Shown: piece by piece, positions 1 to 8,181 of the stretch | How positions within the stretch are numbered: position 1 is the first letter of the stretch | Layout of the letters: every line of letters begins with the position of its first letter | Origin: Candidatus Accumulibacter propinquus | Lineage (GTDB): Bacteria; Pseudomonadota; Gammaproteobacteria; Burkholderiales; Rhodocyclaceae | Length of the DNA stretch: 64,000 nt | Direction: 5' to 3' | Assembly: GCA_016714935.1 (NCBI GenBank) | Contig: JADKBU010000003.1 | Coordinates: 124,001-188,000 of the forward strand | Notes under the pieces: generated by a model | Seen by the model: the letters and a program-made list of their open reading frames with translations, nothing else | Database searches by the model: none | What the model was told of the DNA's origin: nothing | Made by a program: the position numbers and the translations under genes

Positions 1-873
1 ATGGGGCGCATTCCCTCGGCAAGCATCGTCCTGCAGGCCCGCCGTGTCGGTGAGGACAGGCAGGCGCCGTTCGCGCCGCCGCCGGTCGAGGAGGTCGTTG
101 CCCGTATTCGCGAAGAAAAGCCGGACATCGTTTTCGCGCCACACGTCGAAACCGCTTCCGGAATCATTCTGCCGAATGACTACCTGCGCGCCGTCGGCGA
201 AGCGGTACGCGAGGTGGACGGGCTGTTCGTCCTCGATTGCGTCGCCTCCGGCGCGGTCTGGGTCGATATGGTCGCCAACGCGGTGGACGTGCTGATCAGC
301 GCCCCGCAAAAAGGCTGGACCGGTTTGCCGTGCTGCGCCCTGGTGGTGCTGGGCGAGCGCGCGCGTGCGCGGATCGACGCCACGACCAGCAGCAGCTTCG
401 CCTGCGACCTCAAGAAGTGGATGCAGATCATGGAGGCCTTCGAAAATGGCGGCCATGCCTACCACGCGACGATGCCGACCGATGCGCTGGCGGTGTTGCG
501 CGACGTGATGCGGGAAACGGAGAATTACGGCTTCGAGCGGGTACGCCAGGAACAAATGGAGGTCGGCCTGCGCGTGCGTGCGCTGCTCACCGGCAAGGGT
601 TTCAAGAGCGTGGCCGCCGAAGGCTTCCAGGCGCCGGGTGTGGTCGTCAGCTACACCGACGACCCGGAGATCCAGTCGGGCCGGAAATTTGTCTCGATCG
701 GCGTCCAGACCGCCGCCGGCGTGCCGCTGCAATGCGACGAGCCGGCCGATTTCAGTACCTTCCGGGTGGGCCTGTTCGGCCTCGAAAAACTTCACAATCC
801 CGACCGCACGCTGCGCAACCTGGCCGACGCGCTCGACGAGGTGACGCGTCTGACGCCACCGCCGGAGTCCTGA
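1..873 (+). CDS. Class V aminotransferase, 5' end cut by window
   Basis: PLP-dependent class V (fold type I) aminotransferase, of the alanine-glyoxylate / serine-pyruvate / aminoethylphosphonate group. About 290 residues are visible and family members are about 380, so roughly the first 90 residues, including the part that clasps PLP phosphate, lie left of the window; the ATG at position 1 is probably internal. The sequence shows the cofactor pocket in order: a FAPHVETASG stretch, a VLDCVASG stretch where Asp contacts the pyridine nitrogen, and SAPQKGW, whose Lys should form the Schiff base. The exact substrate cannot be read from this fragment. It is followed by a 225-base gap before the Wadjet operon, so it is probably a separate transcript. 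Confidence 0.8.
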   Translation: MGRIPSASIVLQARRVGEDRQAPFAPPPVEEVVARIREEKPDIVFAPHVETASGIILPNDYLRAVGEAVREVDGLFVLDCVASGAVWVDMVANAVDVLISAPQKGWTGLPCCALVVLGERARARIDATTSSSFACDLKKWMQIMEAFENGGHAYHATMPTDALAVLRDVMRETENYGFERVRQEQMEVGLRVRALLTGKGFKSVAAEGFQAPGVVVSYTDDPEIQSGRKFVSIGVQTAAGVPLQCDEPADFSTFRVGLFGLEKLHNPDRTLRNLADALDEVTRLTPPPES

Positions 874-1098
874 TCGCTTGCCGACGCTCAACTGGATCGG
901 CAAGGGGGCGGTCGTCGAGCATCACCTGTAGATGAAGAATCCTCTCGAATCGGCAGGTAATCCGGTCCTGCGTGGAGCATGGATCCTCGTCGCCATTCGG
1001 CGGGCGTTTCAGGTCGAAGACGCTGGTTGTCGAATACCAGGGTGCCGGCTGTGTTGGACAGCGGCCGCGGATGATCGCCTGATCGGCGGGTTGCTGCG

Positions 1099-2553
1099 AT
1101 GAGCCTCGACTACGCCACCCTCGACCTGCTGCGCCAGAGCCACCCGGCCTGGCGCCTGCTGCGCTCGGAGCACGCGCCGCTGGTGGCGAGCTTTCTGCAG
1201 CGCGTGTTCATCGCGCCGAATGTGCGGGTGATGACGCAGGCCGACTTGGCCGAAGCGCTCGAAGATGAACTCTATGGCTTGCGCGAGCGCCTCGGCGCCG
1301 CGGCTTTCCCGAAATCGGCGCTCGACTACCTCAACGACTGGGCGGCGAACGACAAGGGCTGGCTGCGCAAGTATTACGCGCAGGGCTCGGACGAACCGCA
1401 TTTCGACCTGATGCCGGCCACCGAGAAGGCGATCGCCTGGCTGGAGACGCTTGCCGAACGCAGCTTCGTCGGCACCGAGTCACGCCTGCTGACCCTGTTT
1501 GAGTTGCTCAAGCAGATGAGCGAGGGCAGCGAGAGCGATCCGCAGGCGCGCATCGCCGAATTGCAGCGCCGCCGCGACGAGATCGACGCCGAGATCGCGC
1601 GCGTCCTGTCCGGTGACCTGCCGATGCTCGACGCCACCGGGCTGAAGGATCGCTTCCAGCAGTTCACGACGCTGGCGCGCGAACTGTTGACCGATTTTCG
1701 CGAGGTCGAGCACAACTTCCGTGGGCTCGACCGGCGCGTGCGCGAGCGCATCGCCTTGTGGGAAGGCGCCAAGGGCGCGCTGCTCGAAGAAATCATGGGC
1801 GAGCGCGACGCGATTGCCGATTCCGATCAAGGGCGGAGCTTTCGCGCCTTCTGGGATTTCCTGATGTCGAGCCGCCGTCAGGAAGAGCTGACCACCCTGC
1901 TCGAACGGGTGCTGGCGTTACCGCCGGTGCTCGAACTGCGCCCCGACGTACGCACCCGTCGCATACACTACGACTGGCTGGAGGCCGGCGAGCACACGCA
2001 GCGCATGGTGGCCCAGCTCTCGCAGCAGTTGCGCCGTTTTCTCGACGATCAGGCCTGGCTCGAGAATCGCCGCATCATGGACATCCTGCACGGCATCGAA
2101 GCCAAGGCGCTGGCGCTGCGCGACACGCCGCCGACGGGTACGGTGATGAGCATCGCCGATACCGCGGCCGCCATCGAACTGCCGATCGAGCGGCCGCTGT
2201 ACACGCCGGCGATCAGGCCGTCGATCGCCGATGTCGCGCTCGCCGCGGGTGACGGCGAGGTCGACGCCGCGGTGTTGTTCTCGCAGGTGGTGGTCGACCG
2301 CGCGCAACTCGCACGCCACATTCGCCATGCCTTGCAGGATCGCTCGCAGATCACGCTGCGCGAACTGTGCGAAACGAGACCGCTGCAGCATGGCCTGGCC
2401 GAACTGGTGGCCTACCTGCAACTCGCCGACGATACCTTCAAGGCGGTGATCGACGAAGGCGTGACCGAGTTGATCGTCTGGACCGGGCTGACGCCGGCAG
2501 GTCACCCCCACGCCAGGCAGGCGCGGCTGCCGCGTGTGATCTTCGTGCGGTGA
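1099..2553 (+). CDS. jetA: Wadjet protein JetA (DUF3375, MksF/kleisin-like)
   Basis: First gene of a type I Wadjet system, which recognises and cleaves small circular DNA such as plasmids. JetA is the MukF/MksF-like kleisin that bridges the SMC heads. The 484-residue length is normal for DUF3375. The N-terminal winged-helix part (about residues 1-110, starting DYATLDLLRQSHPAWRLLR), the segment SFVGTESRLLTLFELLKQM and a long helical middle (about 150-300) match the family. The ATG at 1099 directly precedes the conserved start. Downstream order jetB-jetC-jetD confirms the identity, but 1.6 kb of unrelated DNA separates jetA from jetB, which is not the usual arrangement, since jetABCD genes normally abut or overlap. 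No frameshift is seen, so the protein appears intact. Confidence 0.9.
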   Translation: MSLDYATLDLLRQSHPAWRLLRSEHAPLVASFLQRVFIAPNVRVMTQADLAEALEDELYGLRERLGAAAFPKSALDYLNDWAANDKGWLRKYYAQGSDEPHFDLMPATEKAIAWLETLAERSFVGTESRLLTLFELLKQMSEGSESDPQARIAELQRRRDEIDAEIARVLSGDLPMLDATGLKDRFQQFTTLARELLTDFREVEHNFRGLDRRVRERIALWEGAKGALLEEIMGERDAIADSDQGRSFRAFWDFLMSSRRQEELTTLLERVLALPPVLELRPDVRTRRIHYDWLEAGEHTQRMVAQLSQQLRRFLDDQAWLENRRIMDILHGIEAKALALRDTPPTGTVMSIADTAAAIELPIERPLYTPAIRPSIADVALAAGDGEVDAAVLFSQVVVDRAQLARHIRHALQDRSQITLRELCETRPLQHGLAELVAYLQLADDTFKAVIDEGVTELIVWTGLTPAGHPHARQARLPRVIFVR

Positions 2554-2625
2554 GTGAGGCAGGACTCGACCCGGTCTGTTGCAACAACTACAGCATCTCA
2601 GAGGATGGCTTTTCTGATTCCTGCG

Positions 2626-2850
2626 TTACGCTGCCAGTAATTCGTGCAGACGGGTGGCCGTTTTCTCTTGCACCTCTACACCCTCGAAAAGAGAAGCCGG
2701 GTAAAGGAAGTCCTCGCCGGAATCGTCAATGATCCGCAGCATGTCGTGGCTGTCCGCCGGGGCAAGCACTTCATAGAGCCGCCCGAGCGTCAGATCATCC
2801 GTCGAGAACTCGCCAAATCCTTCGCGAGACAGGCAAACCACAAACCTCAT
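2626..2850 (-). CDS. Small conserved hypothetical protein, second of a coupled pair
   Basis: A 74-residue acidic protein encoded against the direction of the Wadjet operon. The ATG at 2850 overlaps the stop of the upstream partner (ATGA), so the two are translationally coupled; an ATG two codons earlier is possible. The sequence has a short strand-rich pattern containing LYEVLAPADSHDMLRIIDD and then SGEDFLYPASLF, a pattern I associate with small hypothetical proteins that occur beside a partner like the next gene. No catalytic motif is visible. The size, pairing and position beside a transposase gene resemble toxin-antitoxin or similar selfish pairs, but this is only inference; function unknown. 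Confidence 0.6.
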   Translation of the reverse strand: MRFVVCLSREGFGEFSTDDLTLGRLYEVLAPADSHDMLRIIDDSGEDFLYPASLFEGVEVQEKTATRLHELLAA

Positions 2851-3077
2851 AGCCATTCCTTTATCTTCAGTTTCACCTTGCCGATTCCATGCGCCTCATA
2901 CCAGTGAAGTTCGGCCCTTGCGGTCGTTCCATCAAGAAGGCGCACAGTGGCGATCCCCTTCTTCTTGCGCCAATAGCCAACCCCGTATCGCTGCCGCAGC
3001 AGGGCAAGCTCCCGAATTCCACTGCCTTCGGCGATGGTCTCGACACTCGCGATCTCGCCGACAATACAGAATTCCAT
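2847..3077 (-). CDS. Small conserved hypothetical protein, first of a coupled pair
   Basis: A 76-residue basic protein. The open frame runs further upstream to 3236, but the ATG at 3077 (MEFCIVGEIASVETIAEG) begins the compact conserved-looking part, so that start is chosen. The body contains IRELALLRQRYGVGYWRKKK, a threonine/valine strand segment and a C-terminal EAHGIGKVKLKIKEW. The Lys/Arg-rich centre suggests nucleic-acid or partner binding but no known motif is recognised. Its last codon overlaps the start of the acidic 74-residue partner. Both lie inside the DNA that splits jetA from jetB and read towards jetA. Function unknown; a two-component accessory or toxin-antitoxin-like unit is possible. 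Confidence 0.6.
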   Translation of the reverse strand: MEFCIVGEIASVETIAEGSGIRELALLRQRYGVGYWRKKKGIATVRLLDGTTARAELHWYEAHGIGKVKLKIKEWL

Positions 3078-3228
3078 TGACCAACTACTCCCCGATTCCC
3101 GGACTTGCCAGACTTGCCAATTTCCAGCCTTGACGAACAAATCGTGACCACAACCACAAAGGGGTTGGAGCAATTTTTCATAGTGCAGGCTCTGGTCAAT
3201 AGGGCAGGGTGGTGCGGCGGCCAGCAAA

Positions 3229-3260
3229 GGGGTCATTAAACGGGGTCATTAAACGGGGTC
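3229..3260. repeat. Tandem GGGGTCATTAAAC repeats upstream of RAYT gene
   Basis: Two exact copies of the 13-base unit GGGGTCATTAAAC (3229-3241 and 3242-3254) are followed by a partial third copy GGGGTC (3255-3260) that continues into AGTTCTAACATTTAATC. The repeat ends about 40 bases before the start codon of the tyrosine transposase gene. REP-associated transposases typically sit beside short G-rich repeats that they recognise, so this is a candidate recognition or end sequence of the element. Confidence 0.6.
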
Positions 3261-3297
3261 AGTTCTAACATTTAATCATTTCTGTTACACTCCACAG

Positions 3298-4173
3298 ATG
3301 GCTAGACCATTGAGGCTGGAATTTCCGGGTGCTGTATATCACGTCACCTCGCGCGGTGATCGTCGGGAAGATATTTTCCTGAGCGACGATGATCGCAGGG
3401 ATTGGCTGGAGGTGCTGGGTCTTGCTTGCGCGCGGTTCAACTGGGTGGTGCATGCCTTTTGCCAGATGACCAATCACTATCACCTGCTGGTGGAGACAGT
3501 GGACGGTAATCTATCGAGTGGGATGCGGCAATTGAACGGCCTTTATACGCAGCGTTTCAACCGCCGCCATGGCCTGGTTGGCCATCTCTTTCAGGGGCGC
3601 TACAAGGCGATCCTCGTACAAAAGGAAGCCCACTTGCTGGAGTTGACTCGCTACGTCGTGCTGAACCCACTGCGCGCCAAGCTGGTGGAATCGCTCGAGG
3701 ACTGGCGCTGGAGCAGTTACCCTTGCACTGCCGGCCAGGAGGCTCCGCCGCCGTGGCTGGATACGGAGGGGTTGCTGGGTCAGTTTGGTCCCAACCGCGG
3801 CGAAGCGCTCAGGAGCTATGGTCAGTTCGTGATGGCGGGCGCGGGCTTGCCTAGCCCGATGTTGGCCACTCGCCATCAACTGTTGCTGGGTGACAAGGCG
3901 TTCGTGGGGCGCCATTCGCAGACCAGGAACGCAGAGGATCTGCGCGAAGTTTCCAGGGCGCACCGACGATCGATCGCCTTGTCGCTGGATGAATACGGGG
4001 CGCGCCACGCCGATAGAGATCAGGCGATGGCAGAGGCTTATCTGTCCGGTGCTTATACGATGGCAGAGATCGGGCGCCACTTCGCGGTCCATTACATGAC
4101 CGTCAGTCGCGCGGTGCGGAAGTTTGAACAAGACCGCAAGAAAATGATCGTCAAACAGGCGCCGGCGGAATGA
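3298..4173 (+). mobile_element. REP-associated tyrosine transposase (RAYT, IS200-like Y1_Tnp)
   Basis: A 291-residue protein with an N-terminal Y1 transposase domain of the HUH class (about residues 1-130) that cuts and rejoins single-stranded DNA. Visible motifs are ARPLRLEFPGAVYHVTSRG at the N-terminus, the HUH metal site in MTNHYHLLVET (His-Tyr-His) and GHLFQGRYKAILV, which supplies the likely catalytic Tyr. The C-terminal part ends in a helix-turn-helix-like segment (YTMAEIGRHFAVHYMTVSRAV). The frame is intact. It lies between jetA and jetB in operon orientation, and its stop overlaps the jetB start as ATGA. Tandem GGGGTC repeats lie just upstream. RAYTs are usually domesticated single-copy genes rather than active insertion sequences. 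Confidence 0.88.
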
Positions 4174-4814
4174 TGCAGGAAGATCTCGAAGCCTCTGCCG
4201 CGACGGCGGCTGCCAGCCCCGACCTGTCGGCCCTGGTGATTCCCCTGCTCAAGGGGGTGATCTACCAGGAAGCGGACGCCGGTCTGTGGAATGCTCTGCT
4301 CACTCTCCAGAGCCGGGTGCGCGACTACGTCGCGGTGCTCAACCTCGAACTGGTGCTCGACGAAGCGGAGGGCTACGCATTCCTGCGCTCGCGTCCGGAA
4401 CCCGACGACGCTTCGACGCCGCGCCTGCCGCGACTGGTGGCGCGGCGCCCGTTGTCGTTTCCGGTCAGTCTGTTGCTCGCGTTGCTGCGCAAGAAGCTGG
4501 CCGAGTTCGATGCCAGCGGTGGCGACACGCGCCTGGTCCTTGCGCGCGACGAGGTCGCCGAACTGATGCGGGTGTTCCTGCCCGAAGGCAGCAACGAGGC
4601 GCGGCTGATCGACCAGATCGATGCCCATCTCGGCAAGGTCATCGAACTCGGGTTCCTGCGTCGCCTGAAGGTCGGCCCTGGACAGCCGACGATGGTCGAG
4701 GTGCGGCGGATCCTCAAGGCTTTCGTCGATGCGCAGTGGCTGGCCGAATTCGATCAGCGGCTGGCCGGCTATCGCGCGCTGCTCGCCGGGCAGCAGGGGG
4801 TCGTCGATGAGTGA
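4170..4814 (+). CDS. jetB: Wadjet protein JetB (DUF4194, MksE/kite-like)
   Basis: Second Wadjet subunit, the MukE/MksE-like KITE protein that forms a dimer on the JetA kleisin. The protein has 214 residues, normal for DUF4194. It shows the winged-helix region (SLLLALLRKKLAEFDASG, then the acidic LARDEVAELMRVFLPEGSNE) followed by a second winged-helix-like half ending in LAEFDQRLAGYRALL. The start ATG at 4170 overlaps the stop of the preceding tyrosine transposase gene by four bases, so JetB translation is now probably coupled to the transposase. A second ATG follows immediately. The 3' end overlaps jetC by eight bases. The protein appears complete despite the upstream insertion. Confidence 0.88.
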   Translation: MMQEDLEASAATAAASPDLSALVIPLLKGVIYQEADAGLWNALLTLQSRVRDYVAVLNLELVLDEAEGYAFLRSRPEPDDASTPRLPRLVARRPLSFPVSLLLALLRKKLAEFDASGGDTRLVLARDEVAELMRVFLPEGSNEARLIDQIDAHLGKVIELGFLRRLKVGPGQPTMVEVRRILKAFVDAQWLAEFDQRLAGYRALLAGQQGVVDE

Positions 4815-7800
4815 GCCGCAAAGCCTCGGCCTGGATTTCATGGCCGACGACACGCTTTCGGGTTTCCGCCTGCAGCGTCTCGAAGTGTTCAACTGGAAAA
4901 CTTTCGACGGGCGTGTGTGGACGCTCAGTCCGGAGGGCAGGAACGCCCTGCTGACCGGCGACATCGGCTCGGGCAAGTCGACGCTGGTCGATGCGGTGAC
5001 GACGCTGCTGGTGCCGGCGCAGCGCATCGCCTACAACAAGGCGGCCGGCGCCGACAGCCGCGAGCGGACGCTGCGCTCGTACGTTCTCGGTCACTACAAG
5101 TCCGAGCGCAACGAACTCAGCGGTACGGCCCGGCCGGTGGCGCTGCGCGACCACAACCACTACTCGGTGATCCTCGGCGTCTTTCACAACGCCGGCTACG
5201 ACCAGACGGTGACGCTGGCACAGGTCTTCTGGATCAAGGATGCACAGGGGCAGCCGGCGCGCTTCTTCGTCGTCGCCGAACGCGATCTCTCGATCGCTGG
5301 CGACTTTGCCCATTTCGGCACGGACATCGCGGCGTTGCGCAAGCGGCTGCGGCGACCCGGCTGCGAGGTCTTCGACAGCTTCCCGCCGTATGGCGCCTGG
5401 TTTCGCCGCCGCTTCGGGATCGATAACGAACAGGCGCTGGATCTCTTTCACCAGACGGTGTCGATGAAGTCGGTCGGCAATCTGACCGACTTCGTGCGCA
5501 GTCACATGCTCGAACCCTTCGACGTCGAGCCACGGATTGCCGCGCTGCTTGGTCATTTCGACGACCTGAACCGCGCCCATGAAGCGGTGCTGAAGGCCAA
5601 GCGCCAGGTGGCGCTACTCTCGCCGCTGGTCGCCCACGGCAACCAGCATGGCGCGCTGGCGCTGCAGGTCGAGGAACTGCGCAGTTGCCGTGAGGCGCTC
5701 AAGGCCTACTTCGCCGGCCTCAAGCTCGGCCTGCTCGACAAGCGCATCGCCGGCCTGGCCGAAGACTGGCGCCGCCAGGACGCGCAGGTCAGGCGCGGCG
5801 AGGCGCAGTGCGACACGCAGCGCGCACTGGAGGCCGAACTCAAGCAGAACATCGCCGACAACGGCGGCGATCGGCTCGAACGGCTGGCCGCCGAGATTCG
5901 CCGGCTCGATCAGGATTGCCAGGGGCGCCAGCGCAAGGCGCAACGTTATGCCGAACTGGTACGCGCCATCGGCGACAGTCCCGGCGCCGATGAGGCGGCT
6001 TTTCTTGACCAGCGCCAGCGCTGCTCGGCGCTGGCCGAGGAGGCACGCGAACGCGAGGCGGGCTTGCAGAACGCGCTCACCGAACACGGTGTCAGCTTGC
6101 GCCAGGGCAAGCTCGAACACGACGAGCTGGCATCCGAGATCCGCAGTCTCAAGGCCCGGCGCAGCAATATCCCGGCCGAACAGGTGGCGATGCGCAGCGC
6201 GCTCTGTCGGGCGCTGGCGCTGTCCGAGGAGGCGATGCCGTTTGCCGGCGAACTGCTGCAGGTGCGCCCCGACGAGCGCGACTGGGAAGGCGCGGCAGAG
6301 CGCTTGTTGCGCAATTTCGGCCTGTCGCTGCTGGTGCCCGACGACGATTACGCGCGCGTCGCCGAGTGGGTCGACAAGACCCAGCTCAAGGGGCGTCTGG
6401 TCTATTTTCGGGTGCGTCGGAGTGCGCGCAATGAACTCCCCGATCTGCACCGCGACTCGCTGGTGCGCAAGCTTTCGGTCAAGCCGGATTCGCCGTATTA
6501 CGACTGGCTGGAGCGCGAACTGGCGCATCGCTTCGACGTCGCCTGCTGTGCCACCCAGGAGCAGTTCCGGCGCGAGCTGCGGGCGATCACGCGCGCCGGC
6601 CAGATCAAGGCGCCCGGCGAGCGGCACGAAAAGGACGATCGCCATCGCCTCGACGACCGCAGTCGCTATGTGCTCGGCTGGAGCAACGCCGCCAAGATCG
6701 CGGCGCTCGAAGCCAACGCCAGAACACTCGAAGCGCGCCTCGCCGAGCTGGGTAGCCGCATCGGCAGGATCCAGCACGAGCAGAACGCGCTCAAGGCGCG
6801 CCTGACGGCGTTGTCGCGGCTCGACGAGTACGCCGATTTCCATGAGCTCGACTGGCAGTCGCTGGCGACCGAGGTGGCCAGGCTGCAGGACGAGAAGCGG
6901 ACTCTGGAATCGGCTTCCGACCTGCTCAAGCAACTCAGCGAACGCTTGCGCGAAGTCGTCGCCGCGCTCAAGGCTTTTGAAGGCCAGTTGGCCGAGCACC
7001 GCGACAAACGTTCACGGCTAGAGCAGCGGCAGAGCGATGCCGCCGCCCTGCACGCGCAGACACAGGCGCTGCTGATCGAGCCGGGGATGGCCGCACAGGC
7101 GCCGTACTTTGCACGCCTCGACGGCGTGCGCCAGGAGGCGCTCGGCGAGCATCAGCTCAGCGTCGAATCGTGCGAGAACCGCGAGCGCGAGACGCGCGAC
7201 TGGCTGCAGACGCGGATCGAAGCCGAGTCGCGCAAGCTCAACGGGTTGCGTGACCGGATCATCCAGGCGATGGTCGCCTACAAGGAGGAGTTCAAACTCG
7301 ACACCGCGGAAGTCGATGCCAGCATCGAAGCGGTCTTCGAATACCGCAACATGCTCGACAAGCTGCAGGCCGACGACCTGCCGCGCTTCGAGGCGCGCTT
7401 CAAGGAACTGCTCAACGAGAACACCATCCGCGAGGTGGCGAACTTCAACGCGCAACTGGCGATGTGGCGCGAGACCATCCGCGAACGCATCGCGCGCATC
7501 AACACCTCCCTGACGCAGATCGATTACAACCCGGGACGTTACATCGCGCTCGAAGTGCAACCGACGCCGGATGCCGACATCCGCGACTTCCAGAGCGAGC
7601 TGCGGGCTTGCACCGAAGGGTCGCTGACCGGCTCGGACGACGCGCAATATTCGGAAGCCAAGTTCCTGCAGGTCCGGCGGATCATCGAGCGCCTGCGCGG
7701 TCGCGAGGGTCTCTCCGAAGCCGACCGCCGGTGGACGGCCAAGGTCACCGACGTGCGCTACTGGTTCGTCTTTGCCGCCAGCGAGCGCTGGCGCGAGGAC

Positions 7801-8181
7801 CACAGCGAACACGAGCATTATTCCGATTCGGGAGGCAAGTCGGGCGGCCAGAAGGAGAAGCTGGCCTACACCATCCTGGCGGCGAGCCTCGCCTATCAGT
7901 TCGGCCTCGAATGGGGCGCCGTACGTTCGCGGTCGTTCCGCTTCGTGGTCATCGACGAGGCTTTCGGGCGCGGCTCGGACGAGTCGGCGCAATACGGTTT
8001 GCGGCTGTTCGCCCAGCTCAACCTGCAACTGCTGATCGTCACGCCGCTGCAGAAGATCCACATCATCGAACCCTTCGTCGCCAGCGTCGGCTTCGTCCAC
8101 AACGAGGAAGGCCGCACCTCGAAGCTGCGCAACCTGTCGATCGAGGAGTACCGCGCCGAGAAGGCGAAGGCGTCGGGATGA
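4807..8181 (+). CDS. jetC: Wadjet protein JetC (SMC-like ATPase, MksB/MukB-like)
   Basis: The SMC-like motor of Wadjet, 1124 residues, which extrudes DNA loops and so senses small circles. The N-terminal head has a Walker A motif GDIGSGKST at residues 51-59. Long coiled coils (about 230-470 and 660-880) flank a central hinge-like region, and the C-terminal head has the ABC signature region SGGKSGGQKEK and Walker B FRFVVIDEAFGRGSDE. The ATG at 4807 is preferred over an upstream in-frame ATG because it starts the conserved sequence and overlaps jetB by eight bases, as is usual for coupled genes. The stop overlaps jetD as ATGA. The frame is intact and all ATPase motifs are present, so the enzyme looks functional. 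Confidence 0.92.
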   Translation: MSEPQSLGLDFMADDTLSGFRLQRLEVFNWKTFDGRVWTLSPEGRNALLTGDIGSGKSTLVDAVTTLLVPAQRIAYNKAAGADSRERTLRSYVLGHYKSERNELSGTARPVALRDHNHYSVILGVFHNAGYDQTVTLAQVFWIKDAQGQPARFFVVAERDLSIAGDFAHFGTDIAALRKRLRRPGCEVFDSFPPYGAWFRRRFGIDNEQALDLFHQTVSMKSVGNLTDFVRSHMLEPFDVEPRIAALLGHFDDLNRAHEAVLKAKRQVALLSPLVAHGNQHGALALQVEELRSCREALKAYFAGLKLGLLDKRIAGLAEDWRRQDAQVRRGEAQCDTQRALEAELKQNIADNGGDRLERLAAEIRRLDQDCQGRQRKAQRYAELVRAIGDSPGADEAAFLDQRQRCSALAEEAREREAGLQNALTEHGVSLRQGKLEHDELASEIRSLKARRSNIPAEQVAMRSALCRALALSEEAMPFAGELLQVRPDERDWEGAAERLLRNFGLSLLVPDDDYARVAEWVDKTQLKGRLVYFRVRRSARNELPDLHRDSLVRKLSVKPDSPYYDWLERELAHRFDVACCATQEQFRRELRAITRAGQIKAPGERHEKDDRHRLDDRSRYVLGWSNAAKIAALEANARTLEARLAELGSRIGRIQHEQNALKARLTALSRLDEYADFHELDWQSLATEVARLQDEKRTLESASDLLKQLSERLREVVAALKAFEGQLAEHRDKRSRLEQRQSDAAALHAQTQALLIEPGMAAQAPYFARLDGVRQEALGEHQLSVESCENRERETRDWLQTRIEAESRKLNGLRDRIIQAMVAYKEEFKLDTAEVDASIEAVFEYRNMLDKLQADDLPRFEARFKELLNENTIREVANFNAQLAMWRETIRERIARINTSLTQIDYNPGRYIALEVQPTPDADIRDFQSELRACTEGSLTGSDDAQYSEAKFLQVRRIIERLRGREGLSEADRRWTAKVTDVRYWFVFAASERWREDHSEHEHYSDSGGKSGGQKEKLAYTILAASLAYQFGLEWGAVRSRSFRFVVIDEAFGRGSDESAQYGLRLFAQLNLQLLIVTPLQKIHIIEPFVASVGFVHNEEGRTSKLRNLSIEEYRAEKAKASG

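Noticed and set aside
5614..8100. Long open frames (up to 461 codons) on the strand opposite jetC
   Set aside because: They are mirror frames of a high-GC coding sequence, show no domains, and jetC has all ATPase motifs.
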